Assembly: GCA_964353255.1 (NCBI GenBank)
Contig: CAYGVJ010000066.1
Location: 1-30,267 of the forward strand
DNA: 30,267 nt
Origin: VFZS01 sp964353255
GTDB taxonomy: Bacteria; Acidobacteriota; Terriglobia; Bryobacterales; Bryobacteraceae
Direction: 5' to 3'
The notes under the pieces were generated by a model that saw only the letters and a list, made by a program, of their open reading frames with translations, was not told the origin of the DNA and searched no databases. Below are positions 21,079 through 28,928 of the stretch, piece after piece (position 1 is the first letter of the stretch; every line of letters starts with the position of its first letter). The position numbers were made by a program, and so were the translations under genes.

Positions 21079-23981
21079 TGCGCACACCGAGGCTGGTGTT
21101 CTTCACGACGGTGACGGCGTTGTTCCTGGCTTCGCAGGCCGGTCCGGGGCGCCGCTCGAAGGCCGCCGACGCCCTCCAGCTCAAGGGCCTGCGCGCCGCG
21201 GTCCGGGTGGTCTGGGATTCCGACTTCATCCCCCACGTCTTCGCCGAGAACGACCGCGACGCCATGCTGGCGCTGGGCTACGTCCACGCGCGGGACCGCT
21301 TCTTCCAGATGGACCTGCTGCGCCGGCAGGCCAGCGGCACTTCGTCCGAGCTGTTGGGCCGGAGCGCCCTGGCCTCGGACATACAGGCGCGCACGCTGGG
21401 CCTGCGCCGCGCCGCGGAGGCTTCCCTCAATGCCTATCCGGCCGAGACACGCGCCCTGCTGGAGGGCTATGCCGACGGCGTGAACGCCTGGCTCCAGGAT
21501 CCTGCCAGCGCCCTGCCGCCGGAGTACAGATCCCTCGAGCTGACCCGAGCGAGTATCCCGGCCTGGTCGGTGACCGACAGCCTCGTCATCGCCAAGGGGC
21601 TGGCCTTCAGCCTCTCCTTCTTTCAGGAGGACGCCGAGCTCAGCGTGTCCCTGGCCGCCTGCCAGAAGGCCGGACAGGCCGGCGGCTTCGACGGCACGAC
21701 GCTGTTCTTCGAGGACCTGGTGCGCGTGGCGCCCTTCGACCCGACGGTCTCCATTCCCGGCTTCTTCCCTGCCCCTTCCGGGGCCAAGCGCCAGGCCCAG
21801 CGCGAGGCCACGCTGGAAGCAGCCCGGCGCCTCCCGGAGGTCATCGCCCCGGAAACCCTCAAGCTGGCCCAGAAGTACCTGGAGGCGCTGCGGCGTGCTC
21901 CCTTGTTCGAAGGCACGCTCGAACCCGGCCTGCACCGGCTGGCCAGCAACTGGTGGCTCATCGGCGGCAAGCTGACTGATTCCGGCTACGCGATGCTGGC
22001 CAGCGACCCCCACCTGAGCCTCAGCACGCCGCCCATCTGGTACGAGGCGCACCTGATCGTCTCCAACGACCCCGCGCGCGGGCCGATGAACGTGGCCGGC
22101 GTGACCCTGCCGGGCGTGCCCGGCGTCGTGCTGGGCTGCAACGAGCGTGTCTGCTGGGGCGCCACCATGAACCCCCTGGATGTGACCGACACCTTCCAGG
22201 AGCAAATCGTCTTTGACCTGGCCACCCTGACCCCTAAGGGCACCGTGTTTGAAGGGCGCGTCGAGCCGCTGGTGCTCATCCCCCAGACTTACCGGGTCAA
22301 CCAGGTGGGCAACGGGGTCCAGGATGATGTCGTCACCGCCAGCGTGGGGCTGTTCGAAGGCGGCATGACCGTCCTCGTGCCCCGGCGCAACAACGGGCCT
22401 ATTGTGGCCATCGACGCCAGCAGCCTACAGAACATCACCGCCCTGAGCGTCCAGTACACCGGCTGGGGCGCGACGCGCGAGGCGCAGACGTTCCTCGGTT
22501 TCGCCCGCGCCCGCACGCTGGAGGATTTCAAGAGCGCGCTCCGCCATTTCACCTTCGGCTCGCAGAACTGGGCCTACGCCGACCTCGAGGGCAACATCGC
22601 CTACTTCACCAGCGCCGAGCTGCCCCTGCGCGAGGATCTGGAGACGCTGGGCCGGGTGGACGGCACGCCGCCATTTCTGATCCGCGACGGCGCCCACCGC
22701 TACAGGAACGAGTGGTTGCCGGTCCGCAACCCGCAGCCCGCGCAGTCCCTGCCTTATGAGATTCTGCCCTTCGAGGAGATGCCGCAGGTGGTCAATCCTC
22801 CGCAGGGTTTCATCGCCAACGCCAACAACGATCCGGTGGGCCTCACCTTGGAGAACAACCCTCTGGGCCGGCGCCGCCCCGGCGGCGGCATCTACTACCT
22901 GAGTCCCGGCTACGACTGCGGCTTTCGCGTCGGGCGGATCACCGGCTTGATCCGCGACATCCAGGTACTGGGCGGCAAGATCGACCTCGGCACGCTGGCC
23001 GGCCTCCAGGCCAACAACCAAATGCTGGATGCCCAGGTGTTCGTCCCTTACGTTCGAGCCGCGCTGGCCAATGCCAGCGCCTTCGGAGCGCCCTCAGAAC
23101 TGGCGGCGCTGGCCTCCGACGGCCGGGTGGCCGAAGCCGTGGACCGGCTGGGCCTCTGGGACTACAGCACGCCCACCGGGATCCGCGAAGGGTATGACCC
23201 GGGAGATGACGCGGCCAAGCTCCCCGAGCCTTCGCATCGGGAGGCGCAGAACAGCATCGCCGCCACCATCTACAGCGTATGGCGCGGCCGGATCCTTCAG
23301 AACACCATTGACGCCACCCTCCGGCGTCTTGGGTTGCAGGAGTACCTGCCCCCGGACGACCGGTCGTTGGCGGCGCTCAGGAATCTGCTCGAGAAGTTCC
23401 CAGTGACGCGCGGGCGGGGCGCCTCAGGCGTGAGCTTCTTCGAGGCGGCGGGCGCGCCGTCGCCGGAGGTCGCGCGCGACATCCTGATCCTGCGCAGCCT
23501 GCGCGAGGCCCTGAACCTGCTCGCCGGGGACGCTTTTGCGCCGGCTTTCTCCTACTCCACCCGCATGGACGACTACCGCTGGGGCAAGCTGCACCGCATC
23601 GTCTTCCGGCACGCCTTGGGGGGCGCGCTCAGCATTCCTCCCGCCGGCGGTTTCCCGGACCTGGGACCCAGGCTGCCGGGCCTGGCACGCTCCGGCGGAT
23701 TCGAGGTGCTGGACGCCTCGGGCCACGATGCGCGGGCCGCCTCCGCCGGCCAGTTCATGTTCGGCAGCGGACCTTCCCGCCGCTTCGTCGGCGAGCTGGC
23801 CCCCGGCGGCATTCGGGCCTACCAGATCATCCCCGGAGGCCAGAGCGGCTTTTCTTCCAGCCCGGCATACGCCAACATGCTGGGCCGCTGGCTGACCAAT
23901 TCCTATCACGAACTGCTCCTGACGCCCGCCCAGGTGGAGGCCGGCAGAGCCTCCGAGGAGCGGTTTACGCCGGCCCCGTGA
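21075..23981 (+). CDS. Penicillin-acylase-family (S45) Ntn-hydrolase, exported
   Basis: A 968-aa precursor of the penicillin amidase/AHL-acylase family. After a signal peptide (about residues 5-22) the alpha-chain region has VWDSDFIPHVFAENDRDAML, GYVHARDRFFQMDLLRRQ and GYADGVNAW. Self-cleavage is expected before Ser291 in RLASNWWLIGG, leaving that Ser as nucleophile of a beta chain of about 678 aa. Further signatures are ASDPHLSLSTPPIWYEAHL and FGSQNWAYADLEGNIAYF, and FIANANNDP (probable oxyanion Asn). It should cleave amide bonds of acylated substrates in the periplasm; whether these are AHLs, lactams or peptides cannot be told. Its ATG overlaps the antitoxin stop. Confidence 0.87.
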   Translation: MMRTPRLVFFTTVTALFLASQAGPGRRSKAADALQLKGLRAAVRVVWDSDFIPHVFAENDRDAMLALGYVHARDRFFQMDLLRRQASGTSSELLGRSALASDIQARTLGLRRAAEASLNAYPAETRALLEGYADGVNAWLQDPASALPPEYRSLELTRASIPAWSVTDSLVIAKGLAFSLSFFQEDAELSVSLAACQKAGQAGGFDGTTLFFEDLVRVAPFDPTVSIPGFFPAPSGAKRQAQREATLEAARRLPEVIAPETLKLAQKYLEALRRAPLFEGTLEPGLHRLASNWWLIGGKLTDSGYAMLASDPHLSLSTPPIWYEAHLIVSNDPARGPMNVAGVTLPGVPGVVLGCNERVCWGATMNPLDVTDTFQEQIVFDLATLTPKGTVFEGRVEPLVLIPQTYRVNQVGNGVQDDVVTASVGLFEGGMTVLVPRRNNGPIVAIDASSLQNITALSVQYTGWGATREAQTFLGFARARTLEDFKSALRHFTFGSQNWAYADLEGNIAYFTSAELPLREDLETLGRVDGTPPFLIRDGAHRYRNEWLPVRNPQPAQSLPYEILPFEEMPQVVNPPQGFIANANNDPVGLTLENNPLGRRRPGGGIYYLSPGYDCGFRVGRITGLIRDIQVLGGKIDLGTLAGLQANNQMLDAQVFVPYVRAALANASAFGAPSELAALASDGRVAEAVDRLGLWDYSTPTGIREGYDPGDDAAKLPEPSHREAQNSIAATIYSVWRGRILQNTIDATLRRLGLQEYLPPDDRSLAALRNLLEKFPVTRGRGASGVSFFEAAGAPSPEVARDILILRSLREALNLLAGDAFAPAFSYSTRMDDYRWGKLHRIVFRHALGGALSIPPAGGFPDLGPRLPGLARSGGFEVLDASGHDARAASAGQFMFGSGPSRRFVGELAPGGIRAYQIIPGGQSGFSSSPAYANMLGRWLTNSYHELLLTPAQVEAGRASEERFTPAP

Positions 23982-24001
23982 GGCACTACCATAGAAGATC
24001 T

Positions 24002-25336
24002 ATGAACCAACTCACGCGTCGTCACTTCACGCGGGCGGCCGGAGCGGCCACCGCGCTGAGCTATTCCCGGGTCCTGGGCGCCAGCGACCGCGTCCGCCTG
24101 GGCTACATCGGCCTGGGCAACCGCGGCGACCAGGTGCATGAAGCCTTCCTCGAGCACGGTGACCAGCAGACCGTGGCCGTCTGTGACCTGCGCGAGGACT
24201 ACATGGACCTGGCGGTGAAGAAGTCGCGGGCCACCCCCACCAAGTACAAGGACTACCGCAAGCTGCTCGAGGACAAGGACGTAGACGCCGTCGTCATCGC
24301 CACCCCCGACCACTGGCACGCTCTCCAGTTCATCGACGCCTGCAACGCCGGCAAGGACGTCTACGTCGAGAAGCCGCTGTCGTTGACCGTCTTCGAAGGA
24401 CGCAAGATGGTCGAGGCGGCCGAGCGCACCAAGCGCGTCGTCCAGGTGGGCATCCACCGGCGCTCGGCGGCGTTTCTGAAGGAGGCCGTCGAGTTTGTGC
24501 GCTCGGGCGGCCTCGGGCGCGTCACCGTCGCCAAGAGCTTTCACGTGCTCAACGAGTGGCCGCGGGGCATCGGCAATCCCCCGGACACCAACCCGCCCAA
24601 CGACTCCGAGTGGGACCAGTGGCTTGGCCCCGCGCCCAAGGTCCCCTACAACCTCAACCGCACCTACTACCGCTTCCGCTGGTTCTACAATTACTCCGGC
24701 GGGCAGCTCACCAACTTCGGCGTCCACTACATGGACATGCTGCGCTGGTGTCTGGGCCAGGAGTCCCCGCGCGCCGTCACCGCGCTGGGCGGCAAGTACG
24801 CCATCCAGGACAATCGCGAGATCCCCGACACCCTCGAGGTGCTCTGGGAGTTCGACGGCCCCACCCTGATGGTTTTCTCGCAGTACAACTGCAACGCCGC
24901 CCGAGCCGATGCCCAGGGCGCCGAGATGGAGCTGCGCGGCGCCAAGGGCACCATGTACCTCCACGGCAACCGCTGGGAGGTGGTCCCCGAGAACCTCCCC
25001 CACGTGGACGTGCCCGCGCGCACACCGGTGGACCGCATTACCGAGCGCGGCTGGGGCGCGTCGCGAAAGCCGGTCATCGAGGGGCGCGCCCTCAAGGGCT
25101 CCGCCAGCACCGCCTTCCACACCCGCAATTTTTTGGACTGCGTGAAGAGCCGCGCCCAGTGCAACTGTGACATCCTCACCGGCCACCTCTCGACCGCGGC
25201 CACCATCATCGGCAACATCGCGCTCAAAACCAAGAGCTACCTCGAATGGGACGCTCGCGCCGAGCGCTTCACTAACAACCCGGCGGCCAACCGCTTCCTG
25301 CATTACCAGTACCGCGCGCCGTACAAACTGGGATGA
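24002..25336 (+). CDS. Tat-exported Gfo/Idh/MocA-family oxidoreductase
   Basis: A 444-aa NAD(P)-dependent sugar oxidoreductase. It begins MNQLTRRHFTRAAGAATALS, a twin-arginine signal, so it should fold with its cofactor and be exported. The Rossmann fold follows (LGYIGLGNRG, residues 33-42; VIATPDHWHALQFIDACNAG), then the YVEKPLS motif (about 121-127). The C-terminal domain has NEWPRGIGNPPD, YNYSGGQLTNFGVHYMDMLR and FHTRNFLDCVKSR, typical of the Tat-type group in Acidobacteriota and Planctomycetes. The frame extends back to 23978, but ATG 24002 gives the correct signal peptide. Substrate unknown; the sugar isomerase-like gene downstream suggests a shared carbohydrate pathway. Confidence 0.88.
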   Translation: MNQLTRRHFTRAAGAATALSYSRVLGASDRVRLGYIGLGNRGDQVHEAFLEHGDQQTVAVCDLREDYMDLAVKKSRATPTKYKDYRKLLEDKDVDAVVIATPDHWHALQFIDACNAGKDVYVEKPLSLTVFEGRKMVEAAERTKRVVQVGIHRRSAAFLKEAVEFVRSGGLGRVTVAKSFHVLNEWPRGIGNPPDTNPPNDSEWDQWLGPAPKVPYNLNRTYYRFRWFYNYSGGQLTNFGVHYMDMLRWCLGQESPRAVTALGGKYAIQDNREIPDTLEVLWEFDGPTLMVFSQYNCNAARADAQGAEMELRGAKGTMYLHGNRWEVVPENLPHVDVPARTPVDRITERGWGASRKPVIEGRALKGSASTAFHTRNFLDCVKSRAQCNCDILTGHLSTAATIIGNIALKTKSYLEWDARAERFTNNPAANRFLHYQYRAPYKLG

Positions 25337-25347
25337 GGCCGCGATGC

Positions 25348-25409
25348 CGAAAAACGGTGACTGGCTTCGCTGTCCCCCTGTGGACAGCGTTGCCTGTCAC
25401 CGTTTTTCG
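25348..25409. repeat. 62-nt near-perfect inverted repeat (REP doublet or terminator)
   Basis: Outer arms CGAAAAACGGTGAC (25348-25361) and GTCACCGTTTTTCG (25396-25409) pair over 14 bp. Inside are a further 3-bp pairing and an 8-bp stem, CGCTGTCC / GGACAGCG (25368-25375 / 25382-25389), with a 6-nt loop. It fills most of the gap between two genes. The T-run in the right arm could serve as a terminator, but the symmetrical layout also fits two REP units in inverted order. Confidence 0.7.
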
Positions 25410-25411
25410 CG

Positions 25412-25417
25412 TAAGAT
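25412..25417 (+). promoter_or_regulatory. Putative -10 of the sugar isomerase-like gene
   Basis: TAAGAT stands 9 nt before ATG 25427, with no Shine-Dalgarno sequence between them. Low-information match. Confidence 0.25.
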
Positions 25418-25426
25418 GAGAAATCC

Positions 25427-26308
25427 ATGCCGGTAACACGACGAGATTTCTTGGCCACCTTGACCGTGGGACAGGCGGTTCCGCCTGTCGGCAGGAGCCA
25501 GCCTCAGCTCTGCATCTTCTCCAAGCACCTGGCCAATCTCAACTGGGACCAGCTCGGCAAGACGACTCGCGAGCTGGGCTTCGATGGCGTCGATCTGACA
25601 GTGCGCGCCAAAGGTCACGTGCTGCCGGAGCGCGTCCCCGAGGATCTGCCGCGCGCCGTCGAGCGAGTGCGCGCGCACGGCGTGGCCGTGCCGATGATCA
25701 CCACGGAGCTCCTCTCGGCTTCGCACCCCGCCGCCCGGCCTATCTTCTCGACCGCCGGCCGGCTGAAGATCCCCTTCCTCAAGCCCGGCTACTGGCGCTG
25801 GGGCAGCCAGGACCCCGAGAAGCGCCTAGTCGAGGTGCATCGCGATCTCCTGGGGCTGATGGAGCTGGGCCGCGAATTCGGCGTCCAGATCGGCTTCCAC
25901 AACCACTCGGGCGACTACGTGGGCATGGCCATCTGGGACACTCGCGAGATCATCCGCGAGCTGGATCCCCGCTGGGTCGGCTATTACTTCGACCCCGCGC
26001 ACTCGACCATCGAGGGCGGCTCCACCGGCTGGCAGGTGGCGCTCAAGCTCGTGGCGCCGCGCCTCAAAATGATCGCGCTCAAGGATTTCTACTGGGACAA
26101 GCAGGACGGCCGCTGGCGCCCCCGCTGGTGCCCCATGGGCGAGGGCATGGTGGACTGGCCGAAAGTGTTCGCCGCCTTCGCCTCAGCGCGCTTCACCGGG
26201 CCCATCTCCCTGCACGTCGAGTACAACCCGCCCGACGAGCTGGCCGCCATCGCCCGCGATCTGGAGTTCATCAAGAGGCACGTCAAGGCCGCCTACGGCG
26301 CAGCTTGA
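25427..26308 (+). CDS. Sugar phosphate isomerase/epimerase-like TIM-barrel protein
   Basis: A 293-aa xylose-isomerase-like TIM-barrel (AP-endonuclease-2 fold). Core motifs: ELGFDGVDLTVRAKGHVLPE, IGFHNHSGDYVG, GYYFDPAHSTIEGG, MIALKDFYWD and ISLHVEYN, which supply the metal-binding Glu/Asp/His set of the fold. The N-terminus MPVTRRDFLATL starts as a Tat signal but runs into VGQAVPPVG, encoded by a palindrome that looks like an inserted repeat. Whether the protein is still exported is doubtful. The gene follows the Gfo/Idh/MocA gene and probably acts on a related keto-sugar. Its exact substrate is unknown. Confidence 0.8.
   Translation: MPVTRRDFLATLTVGQAVPPVGRSQPQLCIFSKHLANLNWDQLGKTTRELGFDGVDLTVRAKGHVLPERVPEDLPRAVERVRAHGVAVPMITTELLSASHPAARPIFSTAGRLKIPFLKPGYWRWGSQDPEKRLVEVHRDLLGLMELGREFGVQIGFHNHSGDYVGMAIWDTREIIRELDPRWVGYYFDPAHSTIEGGSTGWQVALKLVAPRLKMIALKDFYWDKQDGRWRPRWCPMGEGMVDWPKVFAAFASARFTGPISLHVEYNPPDELAAIARDLEFIKRHVKAAYGAA
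25470..25489. repeat. REP-like palindrome inside the isomerase signal-peptide coding region
   Basis: GACAGGCGG and CCGCCTGTC form a 9-bp perfect inverted repeat with a 2-nt centre, in the coding sequence just after the Tat motif. It shares the ACAGGC…GCCTGT frame with the hairpin at 7451. The translated GQAVPPV is foreign to a Tat signal. Confidence 0.55.
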
Positions 26309-26324
26309 GCACCTGGGTCATGAC

Positions 26325-28226
26325 ATGACTTCCAGCCCTCTCATCGCCGGGCGCTATGAGGTGCTGAAATCTCTCACCGGGCGCACCAGCCTGGTCCACC
26401 TGTGCCTGGATCGCCAGGACGACTGCCCGGTAGTCCTGAAGACCCTCAAACCCGAGTACCTTCCCGATCACGTGGCCCGCGAACGGTTCTTGCAGGAGGG
26501 GGCGGCCTGGGTGGAACTGGGCGCTCACCCGCACATCGTCCACGCGCACCGTGTCGAGCGCGTCGGCGATGGGCGCGAGGTTTACTTAGTGCTGGAATGG
26601 GTGGCGGGCGCCGAGGGCGCCCGAGATGCCTCGTTGCGCGCCTTGCTGGCGCCCGGAAGACCCCTTCCTCTCGCGCAGGCGCTGCTGGCCACCCTCGATG
26701 TCGCGCGCGGGATGAAGCATGCCGCCGGCAAGATTGCGGGCCTGATGCACCGCGGCCTGAAACCGGAGAACGTGCTTCTGGGGCGGGACGGCCGCGCCCG
26801 GGTCACCGATTTCTTCCTGTCGGAGACGAAGCCCGGTTCGGCCGGCGCCCGCGCCGACCTCCTGGCGCTGGCGTGCATGCTGTCGGAGATGCTGACCGGC
26901 ACGGCCGCCGGAGGCGCGGAGGCGCTGGCGGCCCTGCCGGGCCGCCTCGCGCGCGTGGCTGGGCAGTTGCTCGCACGCCAGGGTGAGCAAGTGGATTGGG
27001 CGGAGGTCGAGGCTGCCCTCAGGGACGCCTATCGGGACGCGACCGGTAGGGACGCGCCGCCGGAAGCTGGCTCGGAGGCCGCCGGGCAGGTGGCGGCGGG
27101 CTGGTCCTACGCCGCCCTGGGCGCTTCCTTCTGCGACATCGGCAGGCCCGCAGCGGCCATTCGGTACTTCGAGCGGCTGGCCGAGATCGGGAGGGCAACG
27201 GGCTCTGCCGAGCTGGAAGCCGCCGGGTACAACAACCTCGGCTGCGTCCACTCCAGCCTCGGCGACGCGCGGCGCGCTATCGCGCTTCACGAGCAGGCTC
27301 TCGCACTGGCTCGCCACGCGGGTAGCCGCGCGGAGGAGGCCAACGCCCTGGGCAACCTCGGCAACGCCCACTTCAGCCTGGGCGATCCGCGGAAAGCCCT
27401 CGCGCTTCAGGAGCAAGCACTGGCACTGGCCCGCCAACTGGGTGACCCGCGCCTGGAGGGGCCCGCACTGGGCAACCTGGGCTCCGCCTATCGCATCTTG
27501 GGCGACCCGGCCAGGGCCATCGCTTTCCATCAGGAGTACTTGAACGCGGCCCGGCGGATCGGCTACCGCCGCTGGGAAGGCAACGCGCTCACCAACCTGG
27601 CCAACGCCCACCGCGACCGGGGTGACATCCGGCAGGCCGTCGCGTTCTCAGAGCAGGCCCTGGCCATCGCCCGCGATCTGGCGGACCGGCGCCTGGAAGC
27701 GGCCGTTCTCGGCAACCTGGGGATGGACTATCAGAAGCAGGGCGACGTGAAGAAGGCCGTCGAGTGCCATGAACAGGCCGCGGGCCTTGCCCGCCAGATC
27801 GGGGATCCCAGCATAGAAGGGAACGCCTTGGGCAATCTGGGGAGCATCCACTCCCAGTCAGGTCAGCATCCGAGGGCCATCGAGTACCACGAGCAGCAAC
27901 TCGCCCTGGCGCGCCAAAGCGGCGACCGGCGGATGGAGGGCCGCGCTCTGGGTTCGCTAGCCAACGCCTGCCGGGACGCGGGCGACACGGAGCGCGCCAT
28001 CGAATTCTACGAGCAGGCTCTGGCGATCGCTGAGCAGACCGGCGACCTGATGGGCGCCGCCATCCGCAGCCAGAATCTGGCCCTTCTCCTGTTGAAGCAC
28101 GGACGCGCTGGGGCGGCGCTGCCTCACGCCAACCGCGCCGCGGGGATATTCACCAGCATCGGCCATGTCGAATACGCCCTCAAAGCGCGGCTGCTGGTGA
28201 CGAAAATCAGCGAACAGATGAGGTAG
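26325..28226 (+). CDS. Pseudokinase with eight 40-residue TPR repeats
   Basis: A 633-aa protein. Residues 8-250 have a Ser/Thr-kinase fold: the VAIK Lys is kept (VVLK, Lys39), a candidate helix-C Glu is at 58, but the Gly-rich loop is lost (LTGRTSLVHLC), the HRD motif reads HRGLKPEN (catalytic Asp replaced by Gly144) and DFG reads DFF (Asp162 kept). The activation segment is very short and the APE motif is absent before DLLALACMLSEMLTG. It should therefore be a pseudokinase. Residues about 298-617 are eight TPR units spaced exactly 40 residues apart (ALGNLGNAHFSLGDPRKALA type), a protein-binding superhelix. No membrane helix. The start has no clear ribosome-binding site. Probably a scaffold or sensor; the partner is unknown. 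Confidence 0.85.
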   Translation: MTSSPLIAGRYEVLKSLTGRTSLVHLCLDRQDDCPVVLKTLKPEYLPDHVARERFLQEGAAWVELGAHPHIVHAHRVERVGDGREVYLVLEWVAGAEGARDASLRALLAPGRPLPLAQALLATLDVARGMKHAAGKIAGLMHRGLKPENVLLGRDGRARVTDFFLSETKPGSAGARADLLALACMLSEMLTGTAAGGAEALAALPGRLARVAGQLLARQGEQVDWAEVEAALRDAYRDATGRDAPPEAGSEAAGQVAAGWSYAALGASFCDIGRPAAAIRYFERLAEIGRATGSAELEAAGYNNLGCVHSSLGDARRAIALHEQALALARHAGSRAEEANALGNLGNAHFSLGDPRKALALQEQALALARQLGDPRLEGPALGNLGSAYRILGDPARAIAFHQEYLNAARRIGYRRWEGNALTNLANAHRDRGDIRQAVAFSEQALAIARDLADRRLEAAVLGNLGMDYQKQGDVKKAVECHEQAAGLARQIGDPSIEGNALGNLGSIHSQSGQHPRAIEYHEQQLALARQSGDRRMEGRALGSLANACRDAGDTERAIEFYEQALAIAEQTGDLMGAAIRSQNLALLLLKHGRAGAALPHANRAAGIFTSIGHVEYALKARLLVTKISEQMR

Positions 28227-28230
28227 CGCG

Positions 28231-28692
28231 ATGACCGAAGAGACAATCGAGATCGAAGCCGACTCGCTCGAGGAAGCCAGAAGCAAGCTGCCGGCGGGAT
28301 GTCGGTTGACCGGCGAGGAGATCCTGTCGGACGGGCGGGCGCAGGCAGTCCAAGGCACGGCTGAGACAGTCGAGGCCGCCCTTCAACAGGCGCGCTCCAG
28401 GCTCCCGGCCGAGGCGGAGATCCTGGGGCACAGGGAGACCCAGCCACCAGGCCAAAAGTCTCTTCAGATCCCTGCCTTCGACGAGGCGGAAGCCAGAGCG
28501 GTAGCGCAGGCACGCCTGGGTGCGGGCGCAGCGATCTCGGGCATCCGGCTCGTCAACCTCGGGCGGAAAGGGTTCCTGGGTATTGGAAGGCAGCCCAACA
28601 CCTACGAAGTGACCGTGACTCAGCCCGCCAAGGTGCAAAACCGGGGACAGTACACTCAAACACCGATTTCGCCGAGAAATCGGGGAGCGTAG
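28231..28692 (+). CDS. Jag_N-domain-like small protein
   Basis: A 153-aa protein with two related halves. The N-terminal half (IEIEADSLEEARSKLPAG) and the central segment (AEARAVAQARLGAGAAISGI, then LVNLGRKGFLGIGRQPNTYEV) resemble the Jag_N fold, whose hallmark is the GKKGFLGIG turn. In Jag/KhpB proteins that domain precedes KH and R3H RNA-binding domains, which are absent here. GAGG 8 nt before the ATG overlaps the end of the pseudokinase gene, so the two are probably co-transcribed. The last 18 or so residues come from repeat-like DNA. Function unknown; the fold assignment is by motif only. Confidence 0.6.
   Translation: MTEETIEIEADSLEEARSKLPAGCRLTGEEILSDGRAQAVQGTAETVEAALQQARSRLPAEAEILGHRETQPPGQKSLQIPAFDEAEARAVAQARLGAGAAISGIRLVNLGRKGFLGIGRQPNTYEVTVTQPAKVQNRGQYTQTPISPRNRGA
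28663..28683. repeat. Hairpin in the 3' end of the Jag_N-like gene
   Basis: CCGATTTC and GAAATCGG pair over 8 bp with a 5-nt loop, just before the TAG at 28690. It follows CCGGGGACAGTACACTC, a sequence I associate with dispersed REP-type elements. There is no T-run. Beyond it, 28693-28928 contains no gene I can support. Confidence 0.4.
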
Positions 28693-28928
28693 AATCCCCT
28701 CACGGCCACTTTCCACCTCTGCCGCTCCTCGGTCAACCCGACTGCGAGCGGCGGTACCAAGTCACCGAGGACCTCCGCAGCGGCATACGCCTGCACCCCA
28801 ACCGCAGCTCGTCTCGTGCGGCGCTCCCATTCCAGCCGCAACCCACACTTCCCACGGCACAATCGCACATTTCATGGCAAGAATGTTCCCGTTGTGGTAG
28901 GCTCCGTACTGGCGCACAGGGCAGCGCG

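Noticed and set aside
20790..22205. Minus-strand ORF (471 codons) opposite the antitoxin and acylase
   Set aside because: Antisense shadow of a well-supported Ntn-hydrolase and antitoxin.
23906..25303. Minus-strand ORF (465 codons) opposite the Gfo/Idh/MocA gene
   Set aside because: Antisense shadow; the plus-strand gene has a Tat signal, Rossmann fold and EKP motif.
27190..28160. 120-bp periodic repeats considered as a CRISPR or satellite array
   Set aside because: The period matches 40-residue TPR units within an open frame; repeats are degenerate and there are no spacers.
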